DNA of 48,728 nucleotides from Paenibacillus sp. (GCA_031254035.1 JAIRVF010000089.1:1-48728); one strand, 5' to 3'; positions 1-8,526 are shown, counted from the first letter of the stretch. Numbers and translations: made by a program. Notes: a model not told the origin generated them from the letters alone.

Positions 1-2
1 AG

Positions 3-113
3 AAGGCCAGTAAGAAGATCACAACACTTATCCAGACGCAACTCCAGCAATGGATCACTGGTTTGCCCAATTACATCAAGGCTTACCTACCGAAATTAAG
101 CTGCGAAAGTTGA
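3..113 (+). other. C-terminal end of an unidentified ORF cut by the window edge
   Basis: An open frame enters from the left edge and stops with TGA at 111-113, giving 36 visible residues that end in LPKLSCES. It is amphipathic and rich in Lys and Gln. I do not recognise the family. The piece could be the real end of a gene lying mostly outside the window or a chance frame. Confidence 0.25.
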
Positions 114-720
114 GTTAATAAAATTAAAATGTAAAAGTGAATGATGATTCCATGAATTAGTCTTTGATCTTCTACAATCGGTCGCATTCTTTCATTTGCC
201 ATAAAATACTGGTTCGAATGATATTTAAAATCAAACTTTGTTTCAAAGCTACATCACTGGTTAACACAGCCTGATAGTCTGAGCCTGGTTTGAACAAATC
301 CTTAAGGGAATATGCGGCGCCGGTTATTTATATTTTGAAGCGCCTTTTCGGCGTTTACCTCCGCATGTAGCAGTACTAAGAAAAGTTCCCAAGCTTATGA
401 GGGATGGCGAGATGGTGAAACGGATTGGGGGGAGGAGACGGAAATAAGCGATAGACCTTCGAAATTTTTTCGGCTAAAATAAGGATAATTTAACCCGTAT
501 ATGATTTTCTTAGGATCATGGTACGCTCTAAATGGCAATGTTTTCGCATGACCTACCATTCTGTAAAAAACATGCACCTACCGCCGCTTGAGGGAAAAAT
601 AAAAGGTCAAGATCCTCAAGAAAATGATAACGATTACTCTGAAATTAAATCTCGGCCTTCATAAGGAGGGGAGAAGAACTATAAAGGGTATTGGAGTATT
701 TGCCCAAATGGTAAAACAGT
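114..720. other. Gene-poor stretch with non-start open frames
   Basis: No convincing gene is visible. A frame open at 283-447 without a start codon (ending in GGRRRK) and a 30-codon ATG ORF at 572-664 without a good ribosome binding site look like debris. A short hairpin (AAGCGCC/GGCGTTT) lies near 336-354. The stretch reads like decayed accessory DNA leading into the remnant at 721-924. Confidence 0.3.
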
Positions 721-924
721 ATGATTAGTTGAAGACAATCAACTCACTAATAAAGAGAAGGCATATTTAGCGGAAATAAAGAAGCATCTCGAATATATAC
801 ATCAGAAGAAACTGGACAAGAAAACTATCATTTAACAAAAGATCAATTTGCAACGGAGGCATTACAATTAAACAGCCGGACAATCCTCGAACCTAAATCT
901 GACAACCCGGAGGAACCATGTTGA
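721..924 (+). pseudogene. 3' remnant of an unidentified gene upstream of the C39-like peptidase
   Basis: Two overlapping frames look coding. One, before and after a TGA at about 723, reads YWSICPNGKTV, stop, LVEDNQLTNKEKAYLAEIKK. The other is open from 751 and reads on through YHLTKDQFATEALQLNS to end at TGA 922-924, overlapping the ATG of the next gene (918) in a different frame. An in-frame stop plus a frame switch and no start codon indicate a broken gene. The overlap suggests it was once translationally coupled to the downstream peptidase gene. The family is not recognised. Confidence 0.35.
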
Positions 925-1529
925 TTATTAATTTGATAATTGTCTTGTTATTCATCTGTGTATTCATTTCATTTTATTTTATTTTTCCAAGAAGAGACCT
1001 AACAGACACAAGGGTTTTACCGAGTTCGTATTTTATTCAAACCTTAAATAGGATGGATATTCAAGATAATTATGAATGTGCTGCATTTTCTAGCGCGTTC
1101 GTATTGAGACATTTCGGGATAGAGGCTGATGGTAATGAACTTTATAAAAAGTATCCTAGAAAATTATTGGATGGAACAGTTAGTCCTAAGGGTATAATCG
1201 TATTTTTCAAGAAACTTGGTTTTGATGTGTCTTACTATCACGGAAATATAAATACATTAAAGAAGCAATTAAACCAGGATATACCGGTTATTGTGTTCAT
1301 TAGGGTTTTTCCGAATGAGAGGTATTTACATTTTGTACCAGTCACAGGTTATGATGAGAAATACTTCTATTTAGCAGATTCATTGAATCACACAATAAAC
1401 TGCAACGAGACATACTTTAATCGAAAAGTATTAATTAGTGATTTAGAGGCAGTATGGAAAACCTGGGTTCCCTTTTGTAAAAACTCGTATATAGTGATTC
1501 ATCCAAACAGTATGATGAGATTTCCCTAA
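918..1529 (+). CDS. Membrane-anchored C39-like cysteine peptidase family protein
   Basis: The protein has 203 residues. Residues 1-23 form one hydrophobic N-terminal segment, probably an uncleaved membrane anchor. The rest matches the papain-like Peptidase_C39_2 pattern: Cys54 in NYECAAFS at the start of a helix, His138 in YLHFVPVTGYD, and Asp154 in YLADSL, which would form the catalytic triad. Such proteins resemble the leader-cleaving domain of bacteriocin exporters but stand alone, so the substrate is unknown. A GGAGG (about 909-913) lies 4 bases before the ATG. The gene follows a broken ORF that overlaps its start, so its original operon partner may be lost. An inactive or regulatory role cannot be excluded. 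Confidence 0.6.
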   Translation: MLIINLIIVLLFICVFISFYFIFPRRDLTDTRVLPSSYFIQTLNRMDIQDNYECAAFSSAFVLRHFGIEADGNELYKKYPRKLLDGTVSPKGIIVFFKKLGFDVSYYHGNINTLKKQLNQDIPVIVFIRVFPNERYLHFVPVTGYDEKYFYLADSLNHTINCNETYFNRKVLISDLEAVWKTWVPFCKNSYIVIHPNSMMRFP

Positions 1530-1623
1530 GACAGGAGTTCTAAGGGGAATCGAATCGACGTCGTGAAGACAATTGTTTTGTGAAAATACCGAAAACCCAA
1601 TGATGCAAAGGAGAGTAAATAGT

Positions 1624-2352
1624 ATGTCAATAATTAACGTTCTAGACCATGGGTATGTTCGATTAGTAGATCGAATGGGTTCCGATTTAACTGTTGTTAA
1701 CTCTGCACGTGTATCGTATGCGAAGCAATCACTTGAACTGACCGAAAAAGATTTACGACTTATAAAGTTCTTAGCACGGGAAGGTCACACATCTCCTTTT
1801 CGCCATGCAATTTTACAATTTGAAGTTTATGCTCCCCTTATGGTGGCAAGGCAATGGTGGAAATACGTAGTAGGTTCGGCTCATTTCGAGGGAACAGGAG
1901 ATAGTTTAGAAGCATGGAATGAATCAAGCCGAAGATATATTACGGAAGATCCTACTTTCTATGTACCCAAGGCAGATGAATGGAGAAGTAAACCAGAGAA
2001 TTCTAAACAAGGCAGTGGGGATTCGGTCGAATGGCAATTGGGGGAACAGTTTACTAGTAATCTTTTTAATTACATCGAAGAAGGAATTAGATTATATGAA
2101 TCGGCAATTGAAAATAACATATGCGCAGAACAAGCAAGGTTATTTCTTCCTGCCTATGGTTTGTATGTTAGATGGTATTGGACTGCGTCATTACAATCTG
2201 TTTGTCACTTTTTGAATCAACGTCTTGAACATGATGCTCAGAAAGAAATTCAGTTGTATGCAAAGGCAATTTTAGAACTAAGTAAAGGCCCGTTTGAGAA
2301 TTCAATTAATGAGCTGGTACTTAAAGAGGTTGTTCAAAAAGTCCAATTTTGA
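1624..2352 (+). CDS. thyX: FAD-dependent thymidylate synthase, divergent ThyX
   Basis: The protein has 242 residues and would make dTMP from dUMP with methylene-tetrahydrofolate, FAD and NADPH. ThyX features are visible: VVNSARVSYAK near residue 25, SPFRHAILQFEV, RQWW, and WNESSRRYI followed by a long helical C-terminal half. The usual RHR signature after RQWW is replaced by KYV, and about a dozen extra residues separate it from the NESS-RRY part. I chose ATG 1624 because AAAGGAG stands 8 bases upstream; the longer frame from 1573 has no such signal. The last eight codons (EVVQKVQF) and the TGA are encoded by the left end of a dispersed repeat, so the native C-terminus appears to have been replaced. 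Confidence 0.85.
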   Translation: MSIINVLDHGYVRLVDRMGSDLTVVNSARVSYAKQSLELTEKDLRLIKFLAREGHTSPFRHAILQFEVYAPLMVARQWWKYVVGSAHFEGTGDSLEAWNESSRRYITEDPTFYVPKADEWRSKPENSKQGSGDSVEWQLGEQFTSNLFNYIEEGIRLYESAIENNICAEQARLFLPAYGLYVRWYWTASLQSVCHFLNQRLEHDAQKEIQLYAKAILELSKGPFENSINELVLKEVVQKVQF

Positions 2353-2499
2353 TCACGAAGTGAATCAGGAAGCAGATTCGGCATCGAATCTTGAATTCAG
2401 CCGGGCCTTCCGGTGCTCACGTACCCAATACGTACGCTCCGCTCCTCAGTCCCTAGCTTCATTCAACCTTCTCGGTGCTGAAAACCGCCCTTTTTGAAC
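2326..2499. repeat. Dispersed repeat copy A (MITE/REP-like, about 174 bp)
   Basis: The element begins GAGGTTGTTCAAAAAGTCC and ends CTCGGTGCTGAAAACCG plus CCCTTTTTGAAC. Its ends carry inverted repeats GTTCAAAAAG (2332-2341) and CTTTTTGAAC (2490-2499). Related, shorter copies lie at 20659-20689 and, inverted, at 27843-27914. No ORF inside looks real, so it is non-autonomous. It overlaps the 3' end of thyX and supplies its stop codon. Confidence 0.7.
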
Positions 2500-2611
2500 A
2501 TGCACTTAAAGAGTAATACTGTCTTAAAGGCGTGTATTAGCTTATTCGTGATATGATTAGGGTCTAGTTATAATTAACTAGAAATACATAAATATTTTGG
2601 AGGGAAATCGT

Positions 2612-3118
2612 GTGACCGAGAGATTCCATATGGAACATGTTGGAGAAGAAGATCCTTTTGAGAAAGACTGTATGTCAGGGTTTGGGATGCTTGCTTTATT
2701 TCAATGTCAAGTAGAATATCATTTTAGTACAGAAGACATGAGTTTGGAGGAAGCAGAATTATTTATTCAAGACGTATTGAACCATTTGCCGGATGAAACT
2801 ATTAATGAAATATGTAAGAAAGCATGCGATTGGAAAAACCTTAAAATGTCCAGTGATTCGGCGGATTATCCTAGTGGCTTAGCTGAAGCTTGTGGTAGGG
2901 AAATATTGGCCTTTATGTCCGTAGGGGAAGTTGATCTTTATCGAAATCCGTACGATAGAAACGATAATACATTTGGTGCAACTCTGGGTGGAGGCACGGA
3001 ATGGGACTCTGAAAATGGTATGGAAATTGTTATACGGGGCAATAAGGTTCTTGAGGTGCGTGAGTATTTAGGTTATGGCAAGTTCGCAATTTGGAATGAA
3101 ACTGACGGAAATGAATAG
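2612..3118 (+). CDS. Hypothetical protein, 168 residues
   Basis: The family is not recognised. The protein is acidic and soluble with no signal peptide or membrane segment. It has a helical first half (SLEEAELFIQDVLNHL) and a Gly-rich second half with TLGGGTEWDSENGMEIVI, which looks like a small beta domain of the kind found in immunity-type proteins; that comparison is only an impression. GTG 2612 is preferred because TTGGAGGG ends 7 bases upstream; the frame also contains TTG 2597 and ATG 2630. It stands alone between repeat copy A and a convergent acetyltransferase gene. Base composition is AT-rich like the neighbouring accessory genes. Confidence 0.55.
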   Translation: MTERFHMEHVGEEDPFEKDCMSGFGMLALFQCQVEYHFSTEDMSLEEAELFIQDVLNHLPDETINEICKKACDWKNLKMSSDSADYPSGLAEACGREILAFMSVGEVDLYRNPYDRNDNTFGATLGGGTEWDSENGMEIVIRGNKVLEVREYLGYGKFAIWNETDGNE

Positions 3119-3177
3119 GCAGCTAAGAACTATCAAAGGAAAATGAACGTCGTGCCGTTCGCGAATTTATAGCCGCA

Positions 3178-3206
3178 TAGAAAAAAAGCAAGTCGAAAGG
3201 ACTCGC
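3178..3206 (-). terminator. Rho-independent terminator of the GNAT gene
   Basis: On the minus strand GCGAGTC-CTTTC-GACTTGC (one G-T pair) is followed by a run of T directly after the TAA at 3208-3210. The reverse reading also ends in TATATTTTT, so it may serve the convergent gene at 2612-3118 too. Confidence 0.75.
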
Positions 3207-3207
3207 C

Positions 3208-3696
3208 TTATATTTTTAATACCATGCGAACTGTCTTTAGAGTATGCCCGTCAAAGTCATCATCAAACTCTTTGATCATCTCAAATTTCTTTGCTTCGTA
3301 GAACTTTCTTCCAATTAGATTTTGCTTTTCAACATTAATAAAAACTTCTTTTACGCCTTGGGAATTTTTAATCCCTTCTTGCAGCAGTGCTGAACCGATC
3401 CCTTTTCCTTGATATTCTGGATAAAGATAAATAGCGGATAATTCTACTTGCCCACCTTCTCTTACAAATGAAAAGTTGGCGAATCCAGCTATTTTCCCGT
3501 TTAGTTCGGCAACATAAACATGCGAGCGTTCTAAGCGTCTAAGCATCATTTCATCATTGTAAGCAGACTTCAGGAAACTTTCTTGGACCTCAATTGGTAT
3601 TATGCCATTGTAGGTCGCATTCCAGCTTGTTTTTGCAACATTTTGAACTTGTTGAATATCGCTTGGTAGCATTTTACGAACCATTAACTCATTCAT
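3208..3696 (-). CDS. GNAT family N-acetyltransferase
   Basis: The 162-residue protein should transfer an acetyl group from acetyl-CoA to an amine. It carries the GNAT core: motif A as AIYLYPEYQGKGIGSALL (Q-GKGIG binds the CoA pyrophosphate) and motif B as NVEKQNLIGRKFYEAKKFE. The start MNELMVRKM at 3696 is chosen because GGAGGT (3701-3706 on the plus strand as ACCTCC) precedes it; the longer frame to 3801 has no such site. The substrate cannot be read from sequence. The gene is convergent with 2612-3118 and divergent from the hydrolase gene at 3833, sharing a 136-bp promoter region with it. Confidence 0.85.
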   Translation of the reverse strand: MNELMVRKMLPSDIQQVQNVAKTSWNATYNGIIPIEVQESFLKSAYNDEMMLRRLERSHVYVAELNGKIAGFANFSFVREGGQVELSAIYLYPEYQGKGIGSALLQEGIKNSQGVKEVFINVEKQNLIGRKFYEAKKFEMIKEFDDDFDGHTLKTVRMVLKI

Positions 3697-3832
3697 ATAG
3701 ACCTCCAATACTTGGGACTTACACTGATTATATCGCGAAATTTGTGGCTTGTATGTATTCAAGGATTTTATTTGTAACACTTTTATGTGAACAAGCAACA
3801 TTACATTATGGCAAAATAGAAAGGAGATTCTT

Positions 3833-4684
3833 ATGTGGGAGAAAAATTTCGTACGGACTCCTAGAGGAGGATTTGAATTCTTTACTCAAGGAAGCGGAGA
3901 GCCTCTTTGTATTACTCATTTATATAGTGAGTTTAACGGATTAGGTAACTATTTTGCGGATGCTTTCACAGAGCATTTTAAAGTGTATTTGGTAAATTTA
4001 AAAGAAGCTGGTAACTCCGATAAAAGTACTTGTGACGAAGAACTAAGTATGAGTGAAAGTGTCAAAGATTTAGAGGCAATTAGAGAAGCACTCAATTATG
4101 AACAATGGAGTTTTGCAGGACATTCAACCGGAGGGATGCTAGGGCTCTTTTATGCTGTAATGTATCCGCAGTCTCTGACAAAGTTATTAATTGGAGGTGC
4201 AGCATCCTCCAGACGGTATATGGAACACGAAGGAAGTATGTATTGTCCAAAAAGCCCTTTAAATAAAAGAATAATGGAGATTTTCTCAATACTAAAATTG
4301 TTAACTTCAACCATAGAAGAAAGAAGAGAAGCTAGTAGGGAATGGACAAATATGTCATTGTATACTCCTGAAAGAAGGGATGAATACTTCTCAAAACCAA
4401 GTAGTGGGAAAGTTGTGCAAAAAAGATTAGACTACTATTCGTTTAAAGATCTACCCAATTATGATATTCAAAGTGAACTAGCAAATGTTACAATTCCCAC
4501 GATTGTTTTCTGCGGAAGATACGACGCACAATGCCCATTGGTTTTTTCTGAAGAAATTAATGAAGGTTTAAGAAACTCCAAATTGTATATTTTTGAAGAA
4601 AGTAATCACTTTCCTTTTTTAGAGGAGAAAGATGTATTTGGTGAAATGGTTTCTGAATTTCAGATTTTATCAATAAATTGTTGA
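3833..4684 (+). CDS. Alpha/beta hydrolase
   Basis: The 283-residue cytosolic protein has the alpha/beta hydrolase fold. The nucleophile elbow is GHSTGG with Ser98. FCGRYDAQCP near residue 227 supplies the acid (Asp), and ESNHFPFLE near residue 260 supplies the catalytic His. The oxyanion region near residue 28 reads THLYSEF rather than the common HGGPG. A helical cap lies between about residues 125 and 195. The closest general type is the proline iminopeptidase/esterase group, but the substrate is unknown. AAAGGAG lies 6 bases before the ATG. No operon partner is seen; 170 bp downstream the next gene is convergent. Confidence 0.8.
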   Translation: MWEKNFVRTPRGGFEFFTQGSGEPLCITHLYSEFNGLGNYFADAFTEHFKVYLVNLKEAGNSDKSTCDEELSMSESVKDLEAIREALNYEQWSFAGHSTGGMLGLFYAVMYPQSLTKLLIGGAASSRRYMEHEGSMYCPKSPLNKRIMEIFSILKLLTSTIEERREASREWTNMSLYTPERRDEYFSKPSSGKVVQKRLDYYSFKDLPNYDIQSELANVTIPTIVFCGRYDAQCPLVFSEEINEGLRNSKLYIFEESNHFPFLEEKDVFGEMVSEFQILSINC

Positions 4685-4853
4685 AGCTATTTAACATTAG
4701 GAGAAACACGAAAATCTAGCGGAAAGTGGGCAGAATTACTTCAATAAATGGAGTTCTGTGACAAAAGACATCCATTCCCATAGTTCAGGTGGGTCGGATG
4801 TCGGCGTTGTCGTCAAGATTGGCGCCCGGGTGAATACATTTAAACCTTTAGCC

Positions 4854-5399
4854 TTAATGTACGAGGACTTTCAACTCCGATTGAATATATGCTGCATATC
4901 GCCGAGCCTCTTGCGATATATAGGCATCCGTCCCTCGATCGGCGTTATAGGTGACGAATGCAGGGAGAAATACACCGTTGCACCGGGTAATAGTTCTTTG
5001 GATCGGCCGCAGCAATTCATCAACCGTGAACCAATTGTCTCCACCCGCACGGTATCCGTTTTCCGGGCCACCCACCGTCGTGGCGACGAGAAATGATTTG
5101 TCTTTCAGATGATCTCCGCCCGTTCCGAAAGCCCAGCCGTACGTGAATACGTCGTCAAACCACTTTTTCAAAAGTGGCGGGGAACTGTACCAGTAAAATG
5201 GGAACTGAAAAACGATCCGGTCATGCGTCAGTAACAATTGTTGCTCCTTCTCCACATCGATCTGCCAGTTGGGGTACGTTTGGTACAAATCGCGAATATA
5301 GATGTTGGAGCTGGCATGGCTGGCTAGTTCTTGCGTAAACGCCTTGTTGGCGCGTGATTGTTTCAGGTTCGGGTGAGCTGCAATTACCATAATGTTCAT
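4854..5399 (-). CDS. NAD(P)H-dependent quinone oxidoreductase (flavodoxin_2 fold)
   Basis: The 181-residue protein is of the KefF/YwrO type, which reduces quinones or other electrophiles using FMN or FAD and NAD(P)H. Visible features are the N-terminal VIAAHPNLKQSRANKA nucleotide-phosphate loop, FQFPFYWYSSPPLLKKWFDDVF, and GGPENGYRAGGDN, all typical of this family. Two starts are possible: ATG 5405 sits 3 bases from GAGG, ATG 5399 sits 9 bases away, and 5399 (MNIMVIAAHP) fits the family better. The gene is divergent from a broken HxlR regulator, the common arrangement for thiol- or electrophile-responsive oxidoreductases. With the regulator frameshifted, expression may be constitutive. Confidence 0.85.
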   Translation of the reverse strand: MNIMVIAAHPNLKQSRANKAFTQELASHASSNIYIRDLYQTYPNWQIDVEKEQQLLLTHDRIVFQFPFYWYSSPPLLKKWFDDVFTYGWAFGTGGDHLKDKSFLVATTVGGPENGYRAGGDNWFTVDELLRPIQRTITRCNGVFLPAFVTYNADRGTDAYISQEARRYAAYIQSELKVLVH

Positions 5400-5469
5400 G
5401 TTCATCTTCCTCTCAATCAGTGTTCGTCATTGACACCCCCAATTATGCTTTGGAATCTTGCGGTTGAAT

Positions 5470-5560
5470 AGTACGCATTTTTTTCGTACTTAGTCCTGCC
5501 GAGCGTACATTAGACGCCGCTTGGCGGACAGAGGCGGTATCAAAAACCATACTAAGTATG
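5470..5560. promoter_or_regulatory. Inverted repeats between the oxidoreductase and the HxlR pseudogene
   Basis: Two palindromes lie in the divergent intergenic region: AGTACG-N9-CGTACT at 5470-5490 and CATAC-TAA-GTATG at 5548-5560. HxlR-type regulators usually bind such TAC/GTA dyads in the divergent promoter. Binding is inferred from position and symmetry only. Confidence 0.4.
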
Positions 5561-5631
5561 AGATTGGGTAGTACTGTTTCAAATCCGCATTTTCTGTTAC
5601 AGTAAAGAAAAGAGTAACGGAAAAGGAAGAG

Positions 5632-6010
5632 ATGGGGAGTGGGGACATGAGAGGAAGCATGCACGAACCGAACACGACGCAAGGAATTTTGAAGACGCTG
5701 CAGGTGATCGGGGGCAAATGGAAGCCGCTCATCCTGTTCATTTTGTTGAATCAGGGAACCAAACGTTTCGGGGAGCTGCGGCGGCTGCTACCGAATGTTA
5801 CGCAGGGCATGCTTACGAACGCAAGACGGATTGGTCGTACGCAAGGTGTATCAGGAAATTCCGCCGAAGGTCGAATACTGTTTGTCAGAACATGGGCAAT
5901 CATTAAGCGGCTTGCTAACCGACATGTGCGGCTGGGGATTTAGGCATATCGATTACATGAACGAAACCGGTCAATCCGAAGGAAGTGCAAATGCTGGCGC
6001 GACAAAGTAA
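5632..6010 (+). pseudogene. HxlR-family transcription regulator, frameshifted
   Basis: The first part reads as a normal HxlR winged-helix protein: [15 protein letters not shown], then [17 protein letters not shown]. After MLTNA (about 5826) the family pattern continues only in another frame, as [19 protein letters not shown] and [17 protein letters not shown], ending at TAA 6008-6010. The residues normally between these parts (about QLRELE) are missing, so a deletion of roughly 20 bases, not a multiple of three, broke the gene in the middle of the DNA-binding wing. As written it yields a truncated 103-residue product with a wrong tail. A sequencing error would not easily remove this many bases. 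Confidence 0.75.
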
Positions 6011-6036
6011 GCTGTCTTGCACCCGTAGATAGGTGA

Positions 6037-6192
6037 GCAGCTGTCATTGCATCCGTTCCCAAAAATCTGACCGGCGCCGCTCCTGGCGCCTTGAATTCAA
6101 GCAGGCAGCTCGGTGCGACGCTCGGCGTTGCCATCCTCGGCATGATTTTGAGCGGAATCTCTGAATGGATGTCCTCCAAAGCCTTATTTTAA
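6037..6192 (+). pseudogene. C-terminal remnant of an MFS drug exporter (DHA2 type)
   Basis: Open without a start codon from just after a TGA at 6034-6036. The 51 residues include NLTGAAPGALNSSRQLGATL and GVAILGMIL, the highly typical helix 11/12 motif of 14-helix DHA2 (EmrB/QacA) transporters. The rest of the roughly 480-residue transporter is absent. It lies 26 bp behind the broken HxlR gene, so both were probably damaged by one or more deletions. The last bases overlap the convergent transglutaminase gene by 9 bp. Confidence 0.7.
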
Positions 6193-6885
6193 CCCTCTTC
6201 GGATCGCATCTGTACGCCGATTAACTCGTTTCCGGAGCAGATTCAATACTAGCTTCTTCACAGGACTTTTGGCATTGTTATATTTAGCAAAGAAATCATC
6301 CGGATCGGCGAAATAGCCCAAATCCTCCGTAATCGAGAAGCTTTGAATATAAGTGCTGTCGCCACGCCAGCAGAGATTGATGCCTGTTTTATCTTTAATC
6401 GATACTCCGTATCCGATATACCCTCCATTATAGCTGCAGAGCTTATCCTGGACCTGTTCAAGATAGGGATCGTCAATAATGACGCCTTCCAAAGCCACCC
6501 ATTTGTCTCTAAACCATACTTCTGTCCATGCATGAACGATATTGTCGGGAGCGAAGGCGTAAATGATGCCGGTCAGCGCTCCTTTTTGCATTTTTTTATC
6601 AATATAAAAACCATGGATTCTGCAAGGAATCGAGGCACCCCGAAGCAGCGCCATTAGCAGAATGCTTTTGGTATTGCATTGCCCATATCCGTCTGAAAGT
6701 ACCTCCGAAGCGGGAACGTCATCGCCGCGATTGTAGCCGAACTTGATCCGGTTTCGTACATAATCGTATATTTGGCGGATTTTTTCGTATTCCTCAGCGT
6801 CTTTCCAGTGTTGATCAGCTATAAGCTTTTGAATTGACGGATGGTTATAATTTACTAAGGTTGTGGCTTGTAAATATGCTTCCAT
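6184..6885 (-). CDS. Transglutaminase-like domain protein
   Basis: The 233-residue protein lacks a signal peptide and so is probably cytosolic. It has the core of the transglutaminase-like superfamily: Cys70 in SDGYGQCNTKSILL, His118 in IVHAWTEVW, and an acidic residue in VALEGVIIDD, giving a Cys-His-Asp/Glu triad. Such domains act as cysteine proteases or amide-bond enzymes; the substrate is unknown. Two starts exist (6894 and 6885); MEAYLQATT at 6885 has better spacing from GAAAGGG. It lies 43 bp downstream of the AraC-type regulator on the same strand, so the two are probably co-transcribed. Confidence 0.75.
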   Translation of the reverse strand: MEAYLQATTLVNYNHPSIQKLIADQHWKDAEEYEKIRQIYDYVRNRIKFGYNRGDDVPASEVLSDGYGQCNTKSILLMALLRGASIPCRIHGFYIDKKMQKGALTGIIYAFAPDNIVHAWTEVWFRDKWVALEGVIIDDPYLEQVQDKLCSYNGGYIGYGVSIKDKTGINLCWRGDSTYIQSFSITEDLGYFADPDDFFAKYNNAKSPVKKLVLNLLRKRVNRRTDAIRRGLK

Positions 6886-6928
6886 GATCATCACCCTTTC
6901 TACCTTAACTATAAGGGAGAAGGGGACT

Positions 6929-7705
6929 TTATACTTTCAAAAATCTGCTATGTTGCACAATCGCGCGTGCGGTCATTCCGAGTTTGTCTTTGACGGTTCT
7001 AGAGAAATGGGAGGAACTGTTGAAGCCGGCTTCAATCGCAGCCTCCGTCATTGACTTGCCGTTAAAAATAGCTTGAAACGCAGTTTCTAATTTATGATGA
7101 ACGAGATAGCTTGCAAGGGAGATGCCAACCTTGTTTTTGAATATATGAGATAGTCTGCTCTCAGAAATATACATGCGCTGGCTAAGATCTTTTACGGTCA
7201 ATTGGTACGGCGGATATGTATCTATAGTGTGTAAAACTTCACGGATGCGGTCATCCAAACTAGTTTTCTGGCTATTTTCATTAATCCGCAGAATCTGCAT
7301 GCAAAGCTGCATCGCAGTGTCATATTCAACCTGGTCATTCACCGAAAATAATCGCTCTGCTGCCAGCTGCTGCAGCTCTTTAGCTTGATTTTTGTCCAGC
7401 ACAAATACAGATGAATCTTTCAAGTATGTACGTTTCACTAGCTCTCCGAATGTTGATTGCGGATTGATCAGTAAGTACCATTGCCACTGCCGATGTCCTT
7501 GTAGCTGATGAGTAACGTTAGATTGGAGGATACAACCCGGTACTTGCATAGGTTGACCTTCGATCGTAATCGCCACATTTTGTTCGAGTCCGACCGTAAG
7601 TTGAATATAATAGTGGTTGTGGTCGCCCGCATCTACCTTGTTCGTAATAAAAGAGATATGATTCTGGCTAAAATACAAGATGAGTTCATAGGGGGAAACA
7701 ATCAT
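6929..7705 (-). CDS. AraC family transcriptional regulator
   Basis: The protein has 258 residues. A cupin-like sensor half (DHNHYYIQLTVGL, EGQPMQVPGCIL) precedes a C-terminal pair of helix-turn-helix units: LTVKDLSQRMYISESRLSHI near residue 180 and SMTEAAIEAGFNSSSHFSR near residue 225, the latter being the usual AraC signature. The start MIVSPYELI at 7705 is chosen because AAGGAGG lies 12 bases upstream, slightly long; longer frames upstream have no such site. It probably controls the downstream transglutaminase-like gene and itself. The inducer is unknown. Confidence 0.85.
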   Translation of the reverse strand: MIVSPYELILYFSQNHISFITNKVDAGDHNHYYIQLTVGLEQNVAITIEGQPMQVPGCILQSNVTHQLQGHRQWQWYLLINPQSTFGELVKRTYLKDSSVFVLDKNQAKELQQLAAERLFSVNDQVEYDTAMQLCMQILRINENSQKTSLDDRIREVLHTIDTYPPYQLTVKDLSQRMYISESRLSHIFKNKVGISLASYLVHHKLETAFQAIFNGKSMTEAAIEAGFNSSSHFSRTVKDKLGMTARAIVQHSRFLKV

Positions 7706-7961
7706 CGAGTACTTGCGCCTCCTTTTTGTGCAAATCATATAGTTGTTGGAGTATTCGTTCGAATTATACATATCAGGACCCGGGAAGTAAAGCGGGGAAG
7801 ACTATTTCAATTTAGCATGTATACGTGGCAAAATCTATCGCTTGGCATATTATAAATTAATCGCGTTGAAAACCGTTTTAAGAATCGTATAGAGAGAAGA
7901 TTTGGTGAAACTGATCAGGGAAGATTAAAATATCAGAACTCTTGATACACGGGGGAACAAT

Positions 7962-8468
7962 ATGAAAGGGTTAATTCTTTGTGCTGGTAAAGGAACAAGG
8001 GTTCAACCCTTTTCTTTTACAATTCCAAAAGCGATGCTTCCCATAGTAAATAAACCGGTTCTCCATTATTGTGTAGCAAAGTTGGTCGAGCTGGGTATTA
8101 AGGATATTGGGATTGTCATACATCCGTCCCAGGAAAGTATCATTAAAAAAAATATGGGTTCAGGCGAGCGATTTGGTGTTGCCCTCACTTATATTTATCA
8201 AAATGAACCAAAAGGAATTTAGGATGCGGTGAAACAAGCGGAAAGTTCGATCGCCTCAGGCGTGAAAATTGAAGGTTGTCATATTGAAAATAGTATTATC
8301 TATGAACAGGCCAACATTAAAGGCATTTCCTTAAAAATTAAAAATAGTATTATAGGACGTCATGTATTCATTGAGGGTTTGCCGGCAGAAGGAATAGATA
8401 ATGTAGAGTATATATTGGGTGATAAATCAGTTCTGTCATATTCTTCGAAGCAAGAGGAAGATGACTAG
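7962..8468 (+). pseudogene. Sugar-1-phosphate nucleotidyltransferase with internal deletion
   Basis: The N-terminus is a clear nucleotidyltransferase: MKGLILCAGKGTRVQPF with the G-G-T-R-loop signature, then PKAMLPIVNKPVLHY. At residue 86, after QNEPKGI, a TAG (8220-8222) interrupts the frame. The same frame then continues AVKQAESS and jumps directly to the C-terminal left-handed beta-helix repeats (KIEGCHIENSIIYEQANIKG, IKNSIIGRHVFIEG). About 130-150 residues of the catalytic domain are missing compared with long-form glucose-1-phosphate thymidylyltransferases (about 355 residues). Both ends are well conserved, so the damage is recent. No partner sugar genes are near. Confidence 0.8.
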
Positions 8469-8526
8469 TTTAAATTAGTAAGTGCTTTAAATAAAAATGA
8501 TCCAAGAAATTGACACATATAGTGTC

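Noticed and set aside
4758..5096. GTG-started plus-strand ORF overlapping the oxidoreductase
   Set aside because: Most of it lies antisense to a clear enzyme gene. The first 34 codons are open from further upstream, but no family or ribosome binding site supports them.
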